64,000 nucleotides of DNA from Methylocystis echinoides (lineage in GTDB: Bacteria; Pseudomonadota; Alphaproteobacteria; Rhizobiales; Beijerinckiaceae). Each line of letters starts with the position of its first letter. The stretch's first letter is position 1. The translations under genes were made by a program, and so were the position numbers. The notes under the pieces are model-generated. The model ran no database searches, was not told the origin of the DNA, and saw nothing but the letters and a program-made list of their open reading frames with translations. The stretch spans positions 696,501-760,500 of the forward strand of contig NZ_CP156084.1 in assembly GCF_040687965.1 (NCBI RefSeq). The letters run 5' to 3'. This document shows, one piece after another, positions 36,276 to 45,485 of the stretch.

Positions 36276-36674
36276 ATGGCGAATGCGCCTTTGAAATATA
36301 TCCTCGTCTTCGTCGCGCTGGCGGCCGCCGGCGTTTGGATCTTTTATGCGCGGCGCACAATTCCCGCCTGCGCGGCGGACGGCAAATACATGGCGAGCGT
36401 CGCCGACTGCCAGGCCTGGGGGCTCGAGGCCGAGCTTTGCCGGCAGGCGGTCGACAAGGCCCGGGCGGTCGCCGCGCGCGCCGCGCCGAAGACCGAGACC
36501 CTCTTCCAGTGCGAACTTCGTTTCACGGACTGTTTCGAAAATCCGGCCGGCGGCTTCTCGCCGCGTCCGGCCTTCTGCCTGCGCGCCGACGGCGAACCGA
36601 AGGAGATTCGATATCTCGAATACGAGTCCGACCGCCGCAACCGGAAGAAGACAAAGGAAGTGCGCATCGATTGA
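36276..36674 (+). CDS. DUF1190/YgiB-like membrane-anchored protein
   Basis: A 132-residue protein with an N-terminal signal anchor (ILVFVALAAAGVWIFYA) and a Cys-rich external domain. The order of Cys and neighbouring residues (VADCQAWGLEAELCRQAVDKA, AAPKTETLFQCELRFTDC, GGFSPRPAFCL) resembles the DUF1190/YgiB family, with six Cys available for disulfides. The C-terminus is basic. A GAGCAGAG stretch precedes the ATG. Function of the family is not established. It is convergent with the DUF3108 gene. Confidence 0.6.
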   Translation: MANAPLKYILVFVALAAAGVWIFYARRTIPACAADGKYMASVADCQAWGLEAELCRQAVDKARAVAARAAPKTETLFQCELRFTDCFENPAGGFSPRPAFCLRADGEPKEIRYLEYESDRRNRKKTKEVRID

Positions 36675-36692
36675 CGCGCCAATGCGCGTCTC

Positions 36693-37508
36693 TCAACGCG
36701 CCGAGTCGGCCCGTTTCGAACCGATCTGGAACTCCGAGGCGTCGATGACGAGATCGCCCGCTGCGGTCTTGATGTCGATGTGGATCGGCACCCATGCACG
36801 CGCCTCCGGCAGCGGCGCGAGCCAGACGTTCATGTCGCGGTTTTCGGCCATGTATCGGGTCGATTTGCTGTCGGGCCGATGGCCGGCGATGGGCGTATAG
36901 CGGGCCGAGCAGACCGCGACTGGGCCCGAGAAGCCTTTCGTGCTCGCCACATGCTCGCCCGCATAAGCAAGCGCAACGTCGAATCGAGTGACTCCGTCGA
37001 AGACCGCAATCGTGCGGTTGCAGGCGGCGGGGCCGGCGAGCTCCTGCCCCTGCGCCACGCTCATGATCAGCGCGCTGACCGGATCGACCACGCGCTTCTT
37101 GTTCCCATCCGTCACGGGGATGCGCTGATCCGCGTCCCAGGGCTCCGGCTTCACCTCCACCATGCGCACGGCGTTGCCGGCCAGCGACATGCGAACCGTG
37201 CGGACGTCATCCTCGTTCGAGGTGGTGTTGGCGTAGGCAGAGGGCGACGGGCCGACGGCGCTCAATCCGCCGCTCGCGGTGGCGGCCCCCTTGGTGTTGC
37301 TGACGAGATTGGCGAGGCCGGTGGTCCGCATCGAAATGTCGATGCGGTAATTTCGGTCGACGACGCCCGACGCGAAAGCGCTGCCGATGGAAAGCCCCAT
37401 CAGGGTCAGTGCGTAATGGGCCTTGATCGTTTCCGCCTGAGCCGCGCCGGCGCAAAAGAGCAGCGCGGCGAGGACGGCGGAGGCGCGTTTTTGGGTCAGG
37501 CTCATCAT
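36693..37508 (-). CDS. DUF3108 periplasmic protein
   Basis: A 271-residue exported protein of the DUF3108 family. The signal peptide (RASAVLAALLFCAGAAQA) is followed by the typical start AETIKAHYALTLMGLSIGSA and an all-beta domain of about 230 residues, with the segments RNYRIDISMRTTGLANL and ENRDMNVWLAPLPEARAWVP. The family role is unknown; a lipocalin-like or LolA-like barrel is plausible. The start at 37508 gives a double Met; the second ATG at 37505 is equally possible. It lies 44 bp downstream of the YkgJ-type gene on the same strand. Confidence 0.85.
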   Translation of the reverse strand: MMSLTQKRASAVLAALLFCAGAAQAETIKAHYALTLMGLSIGSAFASGVVDRNYRIDISMRTTGLANLVSNTKGAATASGGLSAVGPSPSAYANTTSNEDDVRTVRMSLAGNAVRMVEVKPEPWDADQRIPVTDGNKKRVVDPVSALIMSVAQGQELAGPAACNRTIAVFDGVTRFDVALAYAGEHVASTKGFSGPVAVCSARYTPIAGHRPDSKSTRYMAENRDMNVWLAPLPEARAWVPIHIDIKTAAGDLVIDASEFQIGSKRADSAR

Positions 37509-37552
37509 CGGGTGACGCCTCTGTTGCAAAAGGCTGAGCGGCGGGTCAGACC

Positions 37553-37969
37553 TCACGCCGACTCCTGCCAATGTCCGTCGGCATAGATGCGCCAGGCCCG
37601 CAGCCCCGCTTTCGCCATGACGATGCGGCCGGCCTTCGCCTCCGCCACGAGATGACGGAATATGAGAGGATTGCGCCAGGAAAAGGGCTTTTCGGGGTCG
37701 CAGACGGCGTGGTACTCGTCGCTGTCCGGATCGTCCATCAGCAGCGTGCCGACCTTGTCGGGCCGCATCGTCGCCGGCAGGCCGCGATCTTCCTTCCACT
37801 GGCAGTAATAGTCGCGGCACACCTGCGGACGCGTTGCGTAAACGCTACAGCCGCCGGTCTGCGCGCAATGCCCGCAGAGTTTTCCAGCCGTCTTCTTGAG
37901 CTCCTCGATTTCGAGCACCTTGCAGCAGAAAAAACAGGAGCCGCAGGCTTTGCCGGGGATGTCGAGCAT
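37553..37969 (-). CDS. YkgJ-family cysteine cluster protein
   Basis: A 138-residue protein with nine clustered cysteines in the first 56 residues (Cys9, 12, 15, 16, 32, 35, 41, 51, 56), the pattern of YkgJ proteins that probably bind zinc or an iron-sulfur cluster. RPQVCRDYYCQW is the family's recognisable core. Function is not established. Upstream, the region shared with sseA carries two copies of a 10-bp direct repeat. Confidence 0.85.
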   Translation of the reverse strand: MLDIPGKACGSCFFCCKVLEIEELKKTAGKLCGHCAQTGGCSVYATRPQVCRDYYCQWKEDRGLPATMRPDKVGTLLMDDPDSDEYHAVCDPEKPFSWRNPLIFRHLVAEAKAGRIVMAKAGLRAWRIYADGHWQESA

Positions 37970-38006
37970 GAGGATGCGAGCGCCGAAGACAGTGTGAATC
38001 GAATCA

Positions 38007-38070
38007 GCGTATTCTCACCTTGGCGGCGCCGGATGCAAGCCGCGCCGCACAATGAAAAGGCGTATTCTCC
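38007..38070. repeat. Two direct repeats GCGTATTCTC between divergent genes
   Basis: Identical copies at 38007-38016 and 38060-38069 lie 53 bp apart in the 157-bp region between the YkgJ-type gene (minus) and sseA (plus). Read on the minus strand they are GAGAATACGC. They could be paired regulator sites or promoter elements. Confidence 0.35.
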
Positions 38071-38126
38071 ATGCGCACCCCGCGCCGGTTCGAAACGGCG
38101 ACGGCGAATGACTTGAGAACGGGATC

Positions 38127-38987
38127 ATGTCGCGACAAACAGACCCTTCGACCCTCTTCGTCTCCACAGAGTGGCTGGCGGATCATCTCGACTCTCCCGA
38201 TCTGCGCGTCTTCGACGCCTCGTGGCACATGCCCGCCGCCAACCGCGATGCGCGGGCGGACTATCTCGCCGGCCACGTCCCCGGAGCGGTCTTCTTCGAC
38301 ATTGACGGCGTCGCCGATCATTCGACGGGCCTGCCGCATATGCTGCCCGCGCCGGAGGTCTTCGCAGCCGAAATGCGCCGTCTCGGCTTCGGCGACGGCA
38401 TGCACGCCATCGTCTATGACAGCGTCGGCCTGTTCTCCGCGCCGCGCCTGTGGTGGACGCTGCATGTCTTCGGCGCCGACAGGGTCTCGATCCTCGCGGG
38501 CGGCCTGCCCGCCTGGAAGGCTGAAGGCCGTCCGCTCGCGACAGGGGAGACCGCCCACGAGCCCCGCGATTTCACCCCGAGAGTCAACCCGTCCCTCGTG
38601 GCGGATACGGCCCGCGTCAACGCCGCGCTCATGGCCGGCGACGCCCAGATCGTCGACGCCCGCGCCGCAGAACGCTTCATGGGCCGCGCGCCGGAGCCGC
38701 GTCCGGGTCTGCGCCCCGGCCACATGCCCGGCGCGTATAACCTGCCCTTCCAGGAGGTCGTCGAGGGCGGGCGACTGAAGGACAAGGCGGGGCTCGACGC
38801 CGCCTTCGCCGCCGCAGGCCTTTCGCCAGACAAGGCGACCATCGCCAGCTGCGGCTCCGGCATGACGGCCTGTATTTTGAGCCTCGCCTTCGCGGCCTCG
38901 GGCCGCGCCCCCGCGACGGTCTATGACGGCTCCTGGTCGGAATGGGGCGGGCGGGCGGATCTGCCGGTCGTCGCCTATGTCGACTGA
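38127..38987 (+). CDS. sseA: 3-mercaptopyruvate sulfurtransferase
   Basis: Moves sulfur from 3-mercaptopyruvate to thiol acceptors or cyanide. The 286-residue protein has two rhodanese domains. The inactive N-terminal one includes RVFDASWHMP and DARADYLAGHVPGAVFFDID. The active C-terminal one has DARAAERFMG and the catalytic loop CGSGMTA, where mercaptopyruvate-type enzymes have CG(S/T)G(V/M)TA. The ATG at 38127 gives the normal length. Monocistronic. Confidence 0.92.
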   Translation: MSRQTDPSTLFVSTEWLADHLDSPDLRVFDASWHMPAANRDARADYLAGHVPGAVFFDIDGVADHSTGLPHMLPAPEVFAAEMRRLGFGDGMHAIVYDSVGLFSAPRLWWTLHVFGADRVSILAGGLPAWKAEGRPLATGETAHEPRDFTPRVNPSLVADTARVNAALMAGDAQIVDARAAERFMGRAPEPRPGLRPGHMPGAYNLPFQEVVEGGRLKDKAGLDAAFAAAGLSPDKATIASCGSGMTACILSLAFAASGRAPATVYDGSWSEWGGRADLPVVAYVD

Positions 38988-39080
38988 TTGCCTTAAAAAT
39001 AATCACACATAGCCCTAAAAGCGTGCATCTTGAGCATCAGACGGGCAATTCCTTAGATTCCGGCGCCGCTCCTTTGGCCA

Positions 39081-39096
39081 TGGCGCGGAATTCGCT
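39081..39096 (+). promoter_or_regulatory. Sigma-54 (-24/-12) promoter candidate for glnB
   Basis: The sequence TGGCGCGGAATTCGCT has GG and GC at the exact spacing of the sigma-54 consensus (TGGCACG, four bases, TTGCA/T), with two mismatches in the core. It lies 79 bases before the glnB start. This agrees with NtrC/sigma-54 control of glnBA known in rhizobia. Confidence 0.6.
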
Positions 39097-39172
39097 CAAA
39101 TGGTAGAAGCGCGGCGGCGTCGCTAACGGCGAAGCGCGGATGCGGGCGAGGGCTAAGACGCAGCGGGGATAA

Positions 39173-39514
<342 letters not shown>

Positions 39515-39616
39515 CCTGCTCGAGCCACCATCATGAGCTTTCTGGAAAGACTGTTTCGCCGCGCCGAGGCGCCGCAGACGCGCACATCCAATGACAAGCA
39601 AGAGGCAAGGACGGAC

Positions 39617-41026
39617 ATGACAACGGCCAAGGACGTACTCAAGCAAATCAAAGACAACGACGTCAAATACGTAGACTTCCGCTTCACCGACCCGCGCGGC
39701 AAGTGGCAGCACGTCACTTTCGACGTCTCGATCGTCGATGAAGACGCTTTGACCGAAGGCATCATGTTCGACGGCTCCTCCATCGCCGGCTGGAAGGCGA
39801 TCAACGAGTCGGACATGACCCTCCTGCCCGATCTTGAAACCTGCACCATGGACCCCTTCTTCGCGGCCTCGACGATGTCGATCGTCTGCGACGTGGTCGA
39901 GCCCTCGACCGGCCAGCCCTATAACCGCGACCCGCGTTCGATCGCCAAGAAGGCGATGGCGCACGTCAAGTCGGTCGGCGTCGGCGACGTGGCCTTTTTC
40001 GGCCCCGAGGCCGAATTCTTCGTCTTCGACGACGTTCGCTTCTCCTCCGACCCCTACAACACGGGCTTCCAGCTCGACTCCGTCGAGCTGCCGACGAACT
40101 CCGGCACTGCCTATGAGGGCGGCAACCTCGGCCACCGCGTTCGCACCAAGGGCGGCTATTTCCCGGTCCCGCCGGTCGACTCGGCGCAGGACATGCGCGG
40201 CGAAATGCTCGCGGCCATGGCGGCCATGGGCGTCAAGGTCGAGAAGCACCACCATGAGGTGGCCTCTGCCCAGCACGAGCTCGGCCTGAAGTTCGAGACC
40301 CTCGTCACCGTCGCCGACCATCTGCAGATCTACAAATATGCGATCCATCAGGTGGCGCATTCCTACGGCAAGTCGGCGACCTTCATGCCGAAGCCGGTTT
40401 TCGGCGACAACGGGTCGGGCATGCACGTCCACCAGTCGATCTGGAAGGAAGGCAAGCCGGTCTTTGCTGGCGACAAATACGCTGGCCTGTCGCAGGAGTG
40501 CCTCTGGTACATCGGCGGCATCATCAAGCACGCCAAGTCGCTGAACGCCTTCACCAACCCGTCGACCAACTCCTACAAGCGTCTGGTCCCGGGCTATGAG
40601 GCGCCGGTGCTGCTCGCCTATTCGTCGCGCAACCGCTCGGCGTCCTGCCGCATTCCGTTCGGCTCGAGCCCGAAGGCCAAGCGCATCGAGGTCCGCTTCC
40701 CCGACCCGACGGCGAACCCCTATCTCGCTTTCGCGGCGATGCTGATGGCGGGCCTCGACGGCATCGTCAACAAGATCGATCCGGGCGCGCCGGCCGACAA
40801 GGACCTCTACGATCTGCCGCCGGAAGAGCTGAAGGCGATCCCGACGGTGTGCGGCTCGCTGCGCGAGGCGCTCGAGAACCTCAAGGCCGACCATGCCTAT
40901 CTGACCGCCGGCGGCGTCTTCAACGAGGACTTCATCAACTCCTACATCGAACTCAAGATGCAGGACGTGATGCGCTTCGAGATGACCCCGCATCCGGTCG
41001 AGTTCGATATGTACTACTCCTACTAA
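39617..41026 (+). CDS. glnA: Glutamine synthetase type I
   Basis: Makes glutamine from glutamate and ammonia with ATP; cytoplasmic dodecamer. The 469-residue length is exactly the classical size when starting at the ATG at 39617 (AAGGACGGAC upstream). Motifs: [31 protein letters not shown], the ATP-binding [14 protein letters not shown], and [11 protein letters not shown]. The adenylylation Tyr, the target of GlnE, is in [10 protein letters not shown]. An in-frame ATG at 39533 would add 28 unusual residues and is rejected. It is co-transcribed with glnB and ends in a strong terminator. Confidence 0.97.
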   Translation: MTTAKDVLKQIKDNDVKYVDFRFTDPRGKWQHVTFDVSIVDEDALTEGIMFDGSSIAGWKAINESDMTLLPDLETCTMDPFFAASTMSIVCDVVEPSTGQPYNRDPRSIAKKAMAHVKSVGVGDVAFFGPEAEFFVFDDVRFSSDPYNTGFQLDSVELPTNSGTAYEGGNLGHRVRTKGGYFPVPPVDSAQDMRGEMLAAMAAMGVKVEKHHHEVASAQHELGLKFETLVTVADHLQIYKYAIHQVAHSYGKSATFMPKPVFGDNGSGMHVHQSIWKEGKPVFAGDKYAGLSQECLWYIGGIIKHAKSLNAFTNPSTNSYKRLVPGYEAPVLLAYSSRNRSASCRIPFGSSPKAKRIEVRFPDPTANPYLAFAAMLMAGLDGIVNKIDPGAPADKDLYDLPPEELKAIPTVCGSLREALENLKADHAYLTAGGVFNEDFINSYIELKMQDVMRFEMTPHPVEFDMYYSY

Positions 41027-41086
41027 GGGACGCTTTTCCGGCCGGCGCGGCGGAAGACGCCCCGACGGCCGCGAAGCCGAGAACGC

Positions 41087-41124
41087 GAGGCCCGGGAGCT
41101 TGCGCTCCCGGGCCTCGGCTTTTT
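41087..41124 (+). terminator. Strong intrinsic terminator of glnBA
   Basis: A perfect 13-bp GC stem (41087-41099 with 41104-41116, loop TTGC) is followed by GGC and five T (41120-41124), 60 bases after the glnA stop. Confidence 0.9.
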
Positions 41125-41252
41125 GTGACAAGCTCCGAGGCCGCTTCATCCGTCGAGACGCACGCTGCGCGCGCTCCTTAAGGATGAGGCCCGAGGGCGC
41201 TTTATTTTGCGGCGGGCGGCGCCTACATCAGGCGTGACGCAGAGAGACGCCG

Positions 41253-41570
41253 ATGCAAAACACCATAACCGTGACCGTGCCGCATGACATGAGCGTGGAG
41301 ACCGCAAAGAAGCGGCTTGCCGAGCGGCTGGAAACGCTGCAGCGCGAATATGTCGACAAGGTCGCGCACTCAGAAGTGACCTGGGCCGGCGACGTCGCGA
41401 CGATCAAGGTCACGGCGCTGGGGCAGCAAGCCACGGCGCAGATGACGGTGCTCGCCGACATGGTGCGCATCGACGTGCAGCTTCCCTGGCTCCTCGCCGC
41501 CATCGCCGGAAGGGTGAAGGACGTCATTGCGCGCAACGCCAATGACGTGTTGAAGATCGGCAAGACCTGA
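41253..41570 (+). CDS. Polyhydroxyalkanoic acid system family protein
   Basis: A 105-residue cytoplasmic protein of the PHA_gran_rgn family, associated in other bacteria with polyhydroxyalkanoate granules. Signatures: ITVTVPHDMSVETAKKRLAERL, a central beta part with TWAGDVATIKVTALGQQATAQM, and VRIDVQLPWLLAAIAGRV. It lies outside any pha cluster, so a role in granule metabolism is only suggested. Its promoter must lie within the 130 bp after the glnA terminator. Confidence 0.85.
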   Translation: MQNTITVTVPHDMSVETAKKRLAERLETLQREYVDKVAHSEVTWAGDVATIKVTALGQQATAQMTVLADMVRIDVQLPWLLAAIAGRVKDVIARNANDVLKIGKT

Positions 41571-41645
41571 AGGCGGTCGCGCAGCTTGGGCGGAGCGCGT
41601 CGGCCCTTTCCGGCCGCTGAGCCCCGCGCCAGCTTGCGCGGCTGA

Positions 41646-42254
41646 TTATTCGGCGTTCAGCCGCGCAACCGAGGCGTCCACGTCGAGCCAGATGCGCACG
41701 AGGTCTGGGAGCGAGCGCGCGCCCAGCTTGCTCATCGCATTCGACCGATGGATCTCGACGGTGCGGAGCTTGATCCCCAGGAGCGACGCCACCTCGCGAT
41801 TGGCGCAGCCGTGCAGAACGGCGTCGACGACGTCCCGCTCGCGGGCGCTGAGCGATTTGAAGCGCGCCAGCAACTCCTGCTTCTTGCGGCCGCGTTCGAC
41901 CCGGGCGCGACTATCGGCGAGCGCCGCGCCCACGGAAGCCCGCAATCTCTCGGGATCGAAGGGCTTTTGCAGAAAGTCGGCGGCGCCTTCTTTCATGGCG
42001 CTGACCGCCAGCGCCACATTGGCCCGGGACGAGAGGACGATGATCGGCAGGGGCCGGCAAATCGCCCGCAACCGCCGCATCATGGCGACGTCCGCCGGCT
42101 GCAGGTCGACCAGGACGCACCCTGGAAGCTGCAGCTCGGCTTCGGCCAGGAACGTCGCGACGTCCTGAAAGCGCCTGATTTCATAAGCCTGGTCAGAAAG
42201 CAGCGTGGCGATCGCGTCCCGCTCGCCCTGCCCGGCGATGAGGTAGACAATCAT
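41646..42254 (-). CDS. FixJ/NarL-type response regulator with altered acidic pocket
   Basis: A 202-residue two-domain regulator. The receiver keeps the phosphorylatable Asp50 (GCVLVDLQPAD), the Ser-switch (IVLSSRANV) and the Lys of LQKPFDPERL. The acidic pair that binds Mg near the N-terminus is lost (VYLIAGQ in place of VxxxDDD). A LuxR-type helix-turn-helix follows (SLSARERDVVDAVLHGCANREVASLL, then RTVEIHRSNAMSKL). Phosphorylation may be weak or absent. No cognate kinase is adjacent. Transcribed alone, convergent with the PHA-system gene. Confidence 0.88.
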   Translation of the reverse strand: MIVYLIAGQGERDAIATLLSDQAYEIRRFQDVATFLAEAELQLPGCVLVDLQPADVAMMRRLRAICRPLPIIVLSSRANVALAVSAMKEGAADFLQKPFDPERLRASVGAALADSRARVERGRKKQELLARFKSLSARERDVVDAVLHGCANREVASLLGIKLRTVEIHRSNAMSKLGARSLPDLVRIWLDVDASVARLNAE

Positions 42255-42367
42255 ATGCTCACCTTGAAGGTAGCCGTTATTGTCAACCTTGTATCATATA
42301 CTCGCGCTCGAGTTGAAGAGGGAATATCTCCGCAGCCTTGACGAGCCTTAATCAGATTCTAGCCGAA

Positions 42368-43288
42368 TTAATCGGATTTTCGTCGCCCGAAGTCCGGCGC
42401 CGCCGTGTCCTGGCCCTGGGCGATGATGGAGCGGCGGATGGCGCGGGTGCGGGTGAAGAAGGCGAAAAGCCCCTCTCCGTCGCCGCGTCGGATCATCCGC
42501 TGCAGCACGCTCAAATCCTCGTTGAAGCGGCCGAGCATTTCCAGCACGGCCTCCCGGTTTCCGAGGAAGATATCGCGCCACATCGTGGGGTCCGAGGCGG
42601 CGATGCGGGTGAAGTCGCGAAAGCCGGAGGCGGAGAATTTGATCACCTCCGAGCGCGTCTGTTCGCCGAAATCATCCGCCGTGCCGACGATGTTGTAGGC
42701 GATGAGGTGCGGCAGATGGCTGGTGAGCGCGAGCACCTTGTCATGGTGATCGGCGCTCATCGCCTCGACTTTGGCGCCGAGCCGCGTCCAGAAATCGTCT
42801 AGCCGCGCCACCGCGCGCGGGTCGGCGTCCTCCCCCGGCGTCAGGATGCACCAGCGGTTCTGGAAGAGCGACGCAAAGCCCGCGTCGGGGCCCGAATATT
42901 CCGTGCCGGCGAGGGGATGCGCCGGAATGAAATGCACCCCCTCGGGCACATGCGGCGCGACTTGCGCGACCACCGCGCCTTTGACCGATCCGACGTCGGA
43001 AAGAATGGCGCCGGGCTCGAGATGCGGCGCGAGAGTCTCGGCGACCGCGCCGCACACGCCCACCGGCGTGCAGATGATGATGAGATCGGCGCCTTTGAGC
43101 GCCTGCGGGGCCTCGCCGCTCGTCTCGTCGGCGATGCCGAGCTCCCGCACGCGGTCCATGACCTGCGGCGAGGCGTCGAGAACGGCGACCTGCCGCGCCG
43201 CGCCATAGTCGCGCGCCGCGCGGGCGATGGAGGAGCCGATGAGGCCGGCGCCGACGATGGCGACCCGCGCGAAAACGGCGTCAGCCAT
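42368..43288 (-). CDS. Prephenate/arogenate dehydrogenase family protein
   Basis: Oxidatively decarboxylates prephenate or arogenate toward tyrosine. The 306-residue protein has the dinucleotide-binding [19 protein letters not shown] at its N-terminus, [22 protein letters not shown], and the conserved [19 protein letters not shown] containing the catalytic His. A helical dimer domain follows ([14 protein letters not shown]). It overlaps hisC by eight bases (ATGGCTGA), so the two are coupled. Confidence 0.92.
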   Translation of the reverse strand: MADAVFARVAIVGAGLIGSSIARAARDYGAARQVAVLDASPQVMDRVRELGIADETSGEAPQALKGADLIIICTPVGVCGAVAETLAPHLEPGAILSDVGSVKGAVVAQVAPHVPEGVHFIPAHPLAGTEYSGPDAGFASLFQNRWCILTPGEDADPRAVARLDDFWTRLGAKVEAMSADHHDKVLALTSHLPHLIAYNIVGTADDFGEQTRSEVIKFSASGFRDFTRIAASDPTMWRDIFLGNREAVLEMLGRFNEDLSVLQRMIRRGDGEGLFAFFTRTRAIRRSIIAQGQDTAAPDFGRRKSD

Positions 43289-44393
43289 TGGCCGCGGCTT
43301 TCGTCTCCGCCATGAAATCCCCGAGCGCGGCGACGACCCGCTGATTGGCTTCCTCGACGCCGATCGTCAGGCGCAGGAAATCCGCCATTCCATAGGAGCC
43401 AACGCCCCTCAGCACGAGACCGCGCGACGTGAGGAAGCGGTCGGCCTCGGCCGCCGAGCGGCCGGGTCGGTCCGGGAAGCGGATCGCGATGAAATTGGCG
43501 ACGCTCGGCAGGACCTCGAGACCGAGCCCGCGGACTTCCCGGGTGAGCCAGGGCAGCCATTTCTCATTATGCGCGACGGCCGCCTGAATGTGCGCGACAT
43601 CCTGCACCGCGGCGACGCCCGCTGCGCTGGCGGCGGTGGAAATGTTGAACGGCGAGCGGATGCGGTTCAAGGCGTCGATGACGTGGCGCGGGCCATAGGC
43701 CCAGCCGAGGCGCAGGCCGGCCAGGCCATAGATCTTCGAAAAGGTGCGCGTCATCACGACATTTTCGTGCTTGTCGACGAGCGCGATCCCGGCCTCGTAG
43801 TCCGGCCGGACGACATATTCCGCATAGGCTGCGTCGAGCACGAGCAGCACCTGCGGCGGCAGGTTTTCCGCAAGCCGCGCCACTTCGCTCGCCGGCAGAT
43901 AGCTGCCGGTCGGGTTGTTCGGGTTGGCTAGGAAGACGATTTTCGTCTTCTCGGTCACCCGTTCGAGAAGGGCGTCGACGTCCGCCGTGAAATGCTTCTC
44001 CGGCGCGACGACGGGGACGCCGCCGGCGGCGAGGGTCACGATCTTATATTCGAGGAAGCCATATTGGCTGTAGAGTCCCTCTTCGCCCGGGCCGATATAG
44101 GCGAGCGCCAGCAACTCGAGAATATTGTCGGAGCCCGCGCCCATGATGATGCGGGCGGGATCCAGGGCATAGTGCGCGCCAATCGCCTCGCGCAGGACGC
44201 GGGAAGAGCCTTCCGGATAGATGGCGATCTCATGCGCCATGTCGCGCAGAGCCTGCACGGCGGCGGGCGAAGGTCCGAGCGGCGTCTCATTGGCCGAGAG
44301 CTTGAACACGCGGCCCGCGCCGGGCGCCGCGCTCTTGCCGGGCACATAGGCGTCGATCTCCAGCACAGTGGGGCGGGGGACGGGACGGGTCAT
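43281..44393 (-). CDS. hisC: Histidinol-phosphate aminotransferase
   Basis: PLP-dependent class I/II aminotransferase of 370 residues. It has [42 protein letters not shown], and the PLP-lysine motif [17 protein letters not shown]. It probably serves histidine synthesis. Being coupled to prephenate dehydrogenase, it may also act on aromatic substrates, as some rhizobial HisC-type enzymes do. It is on the minus strand, read toward the dehydrogenase gene. The chorismate mutase gene that I would expect directly upstream is 1.1 kb away beyond the PIN-toxin module. Confidence 0.92.
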   Translation of the reverse strand: MTRPVPRPTVLEIDAYVPGKSAAPGAGRVFKLSANETPLGPSPAAVQALRDMAHEIAIYPEGSSRVLREAIGAHYALDPARIIMGAGSDNILELLALAYIGPGEEGLYSQYGFLEYKIVTLAAGGVPVVAPEKHFTADVDALLERVTEKTKIVFLANPNNPTGSYLPASEVARLAENLPPQVLLVLDAAYAEYVVRPDYEAGIALVDKHENVVMTRTFSKIYGLAGLRLGWAYGPRHVIDALNRIRSPFNISTAASAAGVAAVQDVAHIQAAVAHNEKWLPWLTREVRGLGLEVLPSVANFIAIRFPDRPGRSAAEADRFLTSRGLVLRGVGSYGMADFLRLTIGVEEANQRVVAALGDFMAETKAAANG

Positions 44394-44504
44394 CTTTGCC
44401 TTGCTTCTGTTTTCGCGCCTTTTGGGGAGGTTGCCCTTCTTCTTAAGCCTCGGCGCGGCGAGAGCAAGTCGAGATCCGTAAAAAGCCGCGCGCGCCCGTA
44501 GCGG

Positions 44505-44532
44505 TTGATAAACACACCCTGTGTGTTAGTGT
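44505..44532 (+). promoter_or_regulatory. Promoter with operator-like inverted repeat for the PIN-toxin module
   Basis: A -35-like TTGATA (44505-44510) and a weak -10 (TAGTGT, 44527-44532) are spaced 16 bases apart. The spacer is filled by a perfect inverted repeat AACACAC-CCT-GTGTGTT (44511-44517 and 44521-44527). A partial extra half-site (AGTGTTT) follows. This is the arrangement expected for autorepression by an antitoxin complex. The first ATG candidates are at 44545 and 44557. Confidence 0.55.
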
Positions 44533-44556
44533 TTCTGTGCAACTATGGATCCCGCC

Positions 44557-45063
44557 ATGTCCAAATACTCTCCTCTCGCTTCGTTTCTCGAGCGGCACCC
44601 GCAACGCGAGGTGCGCTGCACTTTTAGGGAAATCGAACACGCCCTCGGCTTTACGCTGCCGCCGGCCGCACGCGCTCACAGAGCCTGGTGGTCCAATAAC
44701 GACTCGAACAACGTCATGACCAAAGTTTGGGTGACGGCCGGCTACCGGGCGGAGCAGGTCGACATGCCGGGCGAAACGGTCGTTTTCCGGCGCGTCGGCG
44801 ACAAGGGATCGTCAGACCGGTCGTCTGACCACGGCGGCGGCCTCCAGAAAATCAACGACGCCGAAATGATCGGCCGGATTCTCGACATCCTCCGCGGTGA
44901 TGAAACGGAAGCGCAAGCACTCCGTAACGCTATCCTCGCCGCGCTCGAAAAAAAGCGGGCTAGAACCGCCCTCGATCTTTTTGGCTCGGAGCTGCCCGAC
45001 GAGGCTTTCGACGGCGTGTTTGAACACCCTCGCCAGAAGAGCTGGCGCGAGGTGGGCTTGTGA
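44557..45063 (+). CDS. Putative two-domain antitoxin (DUF7662-like N-terminus) of a PIN toxin
   Basis: A 168-residue protein. The N-terminal 80 residues (MSKYSPLASFLERHPQREV, then TFREIEHALGFTLPPAARAH, HRAWWSNNDSN and a conserved VWVTAGY) resemble the DUF7662 family, seen elsewhere as a free-standing small domain. A polar linker (GDKGSSDRSSDHGGG) leads to a helical C-terminus ending RTALDLFGSELPDEAFDGVF then EHPRQKSWREVGL. Such a tail often wraps around VapC-type toxins. The stop overlaps the toxin start (GTGA). The start could also be the ATG at 44545. DNA binding by the N-domain and antitoxin function are inferences from position. Confidence 0.6.
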   Translation: MSKYSPLASFLERHPQREVRCTFREIEHALGFTLPPAARAHRAWWSNNDSNNVMTKVWVTAGYRAEQVDMPGETVVFRRVGDKGSSDRSSDHGGGLQKINDAEMIGRILDILRGDETEAQALRNAILAALEKKRARTALDLFGSELPDEAFDGVFEHPRQKSWREVGL

Positions 45064-45485
45064 AATTTCTGGTCGATACAAACGTCATCTCGGAGTTGCG
45101 GAAGGGTCGGCGGGCGCATCCCAACGTTTTGGCCTGGGCGGAAACGGTCGACACGGGCCAATTGGGGACGAGCGTGCTGGTCCTTGCCGAAATCCGACGT
45201 GGCGTCGAGCTGAAAAGGCTTCGGGACCCCCTTCAGGCGGACAAGCTTGAGCTCTGGTTGAATGCGGTCAGGCAAGGGCTAGAGGACCGCGTCTTGCCGG
45301 TCGACGAGGAGATAGCCACAGTTTGGGCGCGCTTGAGCGTCCCCAACCCTTTGCCCTTAGTCGATGGGCTTTTGGCTGCGACGGCGATCGCCCGCGGCCT
45401 CACGCTCGTCACGCGCAACACCCGCGACGTCAACGCGACAGGCGTACGCGCCTTCGACCCGTTCGTCGATCGGAGCTCACCTTAG
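45060..45485 (+). CDS. PIN-domain ribonuclease toxin (VapC/FitB type)
   Basis: A 141-residue PIN-fold RNase. All four catalytic acids are visible: Asp6 (MKFLVDTNVISEL), Glu44 (VLAEIRRG), Asp102 (LVDGLLAATA) and Asp123 (TRNTRDV). The beginning and the second half (PLVDGLLAATAIARGLTLVTRN) match FitB-like VapC toxins, which cut tRNA or other RNA. The GTG start overlaps the antitoxin stop by four bases. Its TAG stop overlaps the stop of the opposite-strand chorismate mutase gene by three bases. Confidence 0.9.
   Translation: MKFLVDTNVISELRKGRRAHPNVLAWAETVDTGQLGTSVLVLAEIRRGVELKRLRDPLQADKLELWLNAVRQGLEDRVLPVDEEIATVWARLSVPNPLPLVDGLLAATAIARGLTLVTRNTRDVNATGVRAFDPFVDRSSP

Noticed and set aside
39533-39616. 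Upstream ATG extending glnA by 28 residues
   Set aside because: The ATG at 39617 gives the exact 469-residue classical length and has its own AAGGACGGAC site; the extra residues do not match the family.
44394-45485. Transposon or IS remains around the toxin module
   Set aside because: No transposase fragment, terminal inverted repeats or target-site duplication could be seen at the borders.
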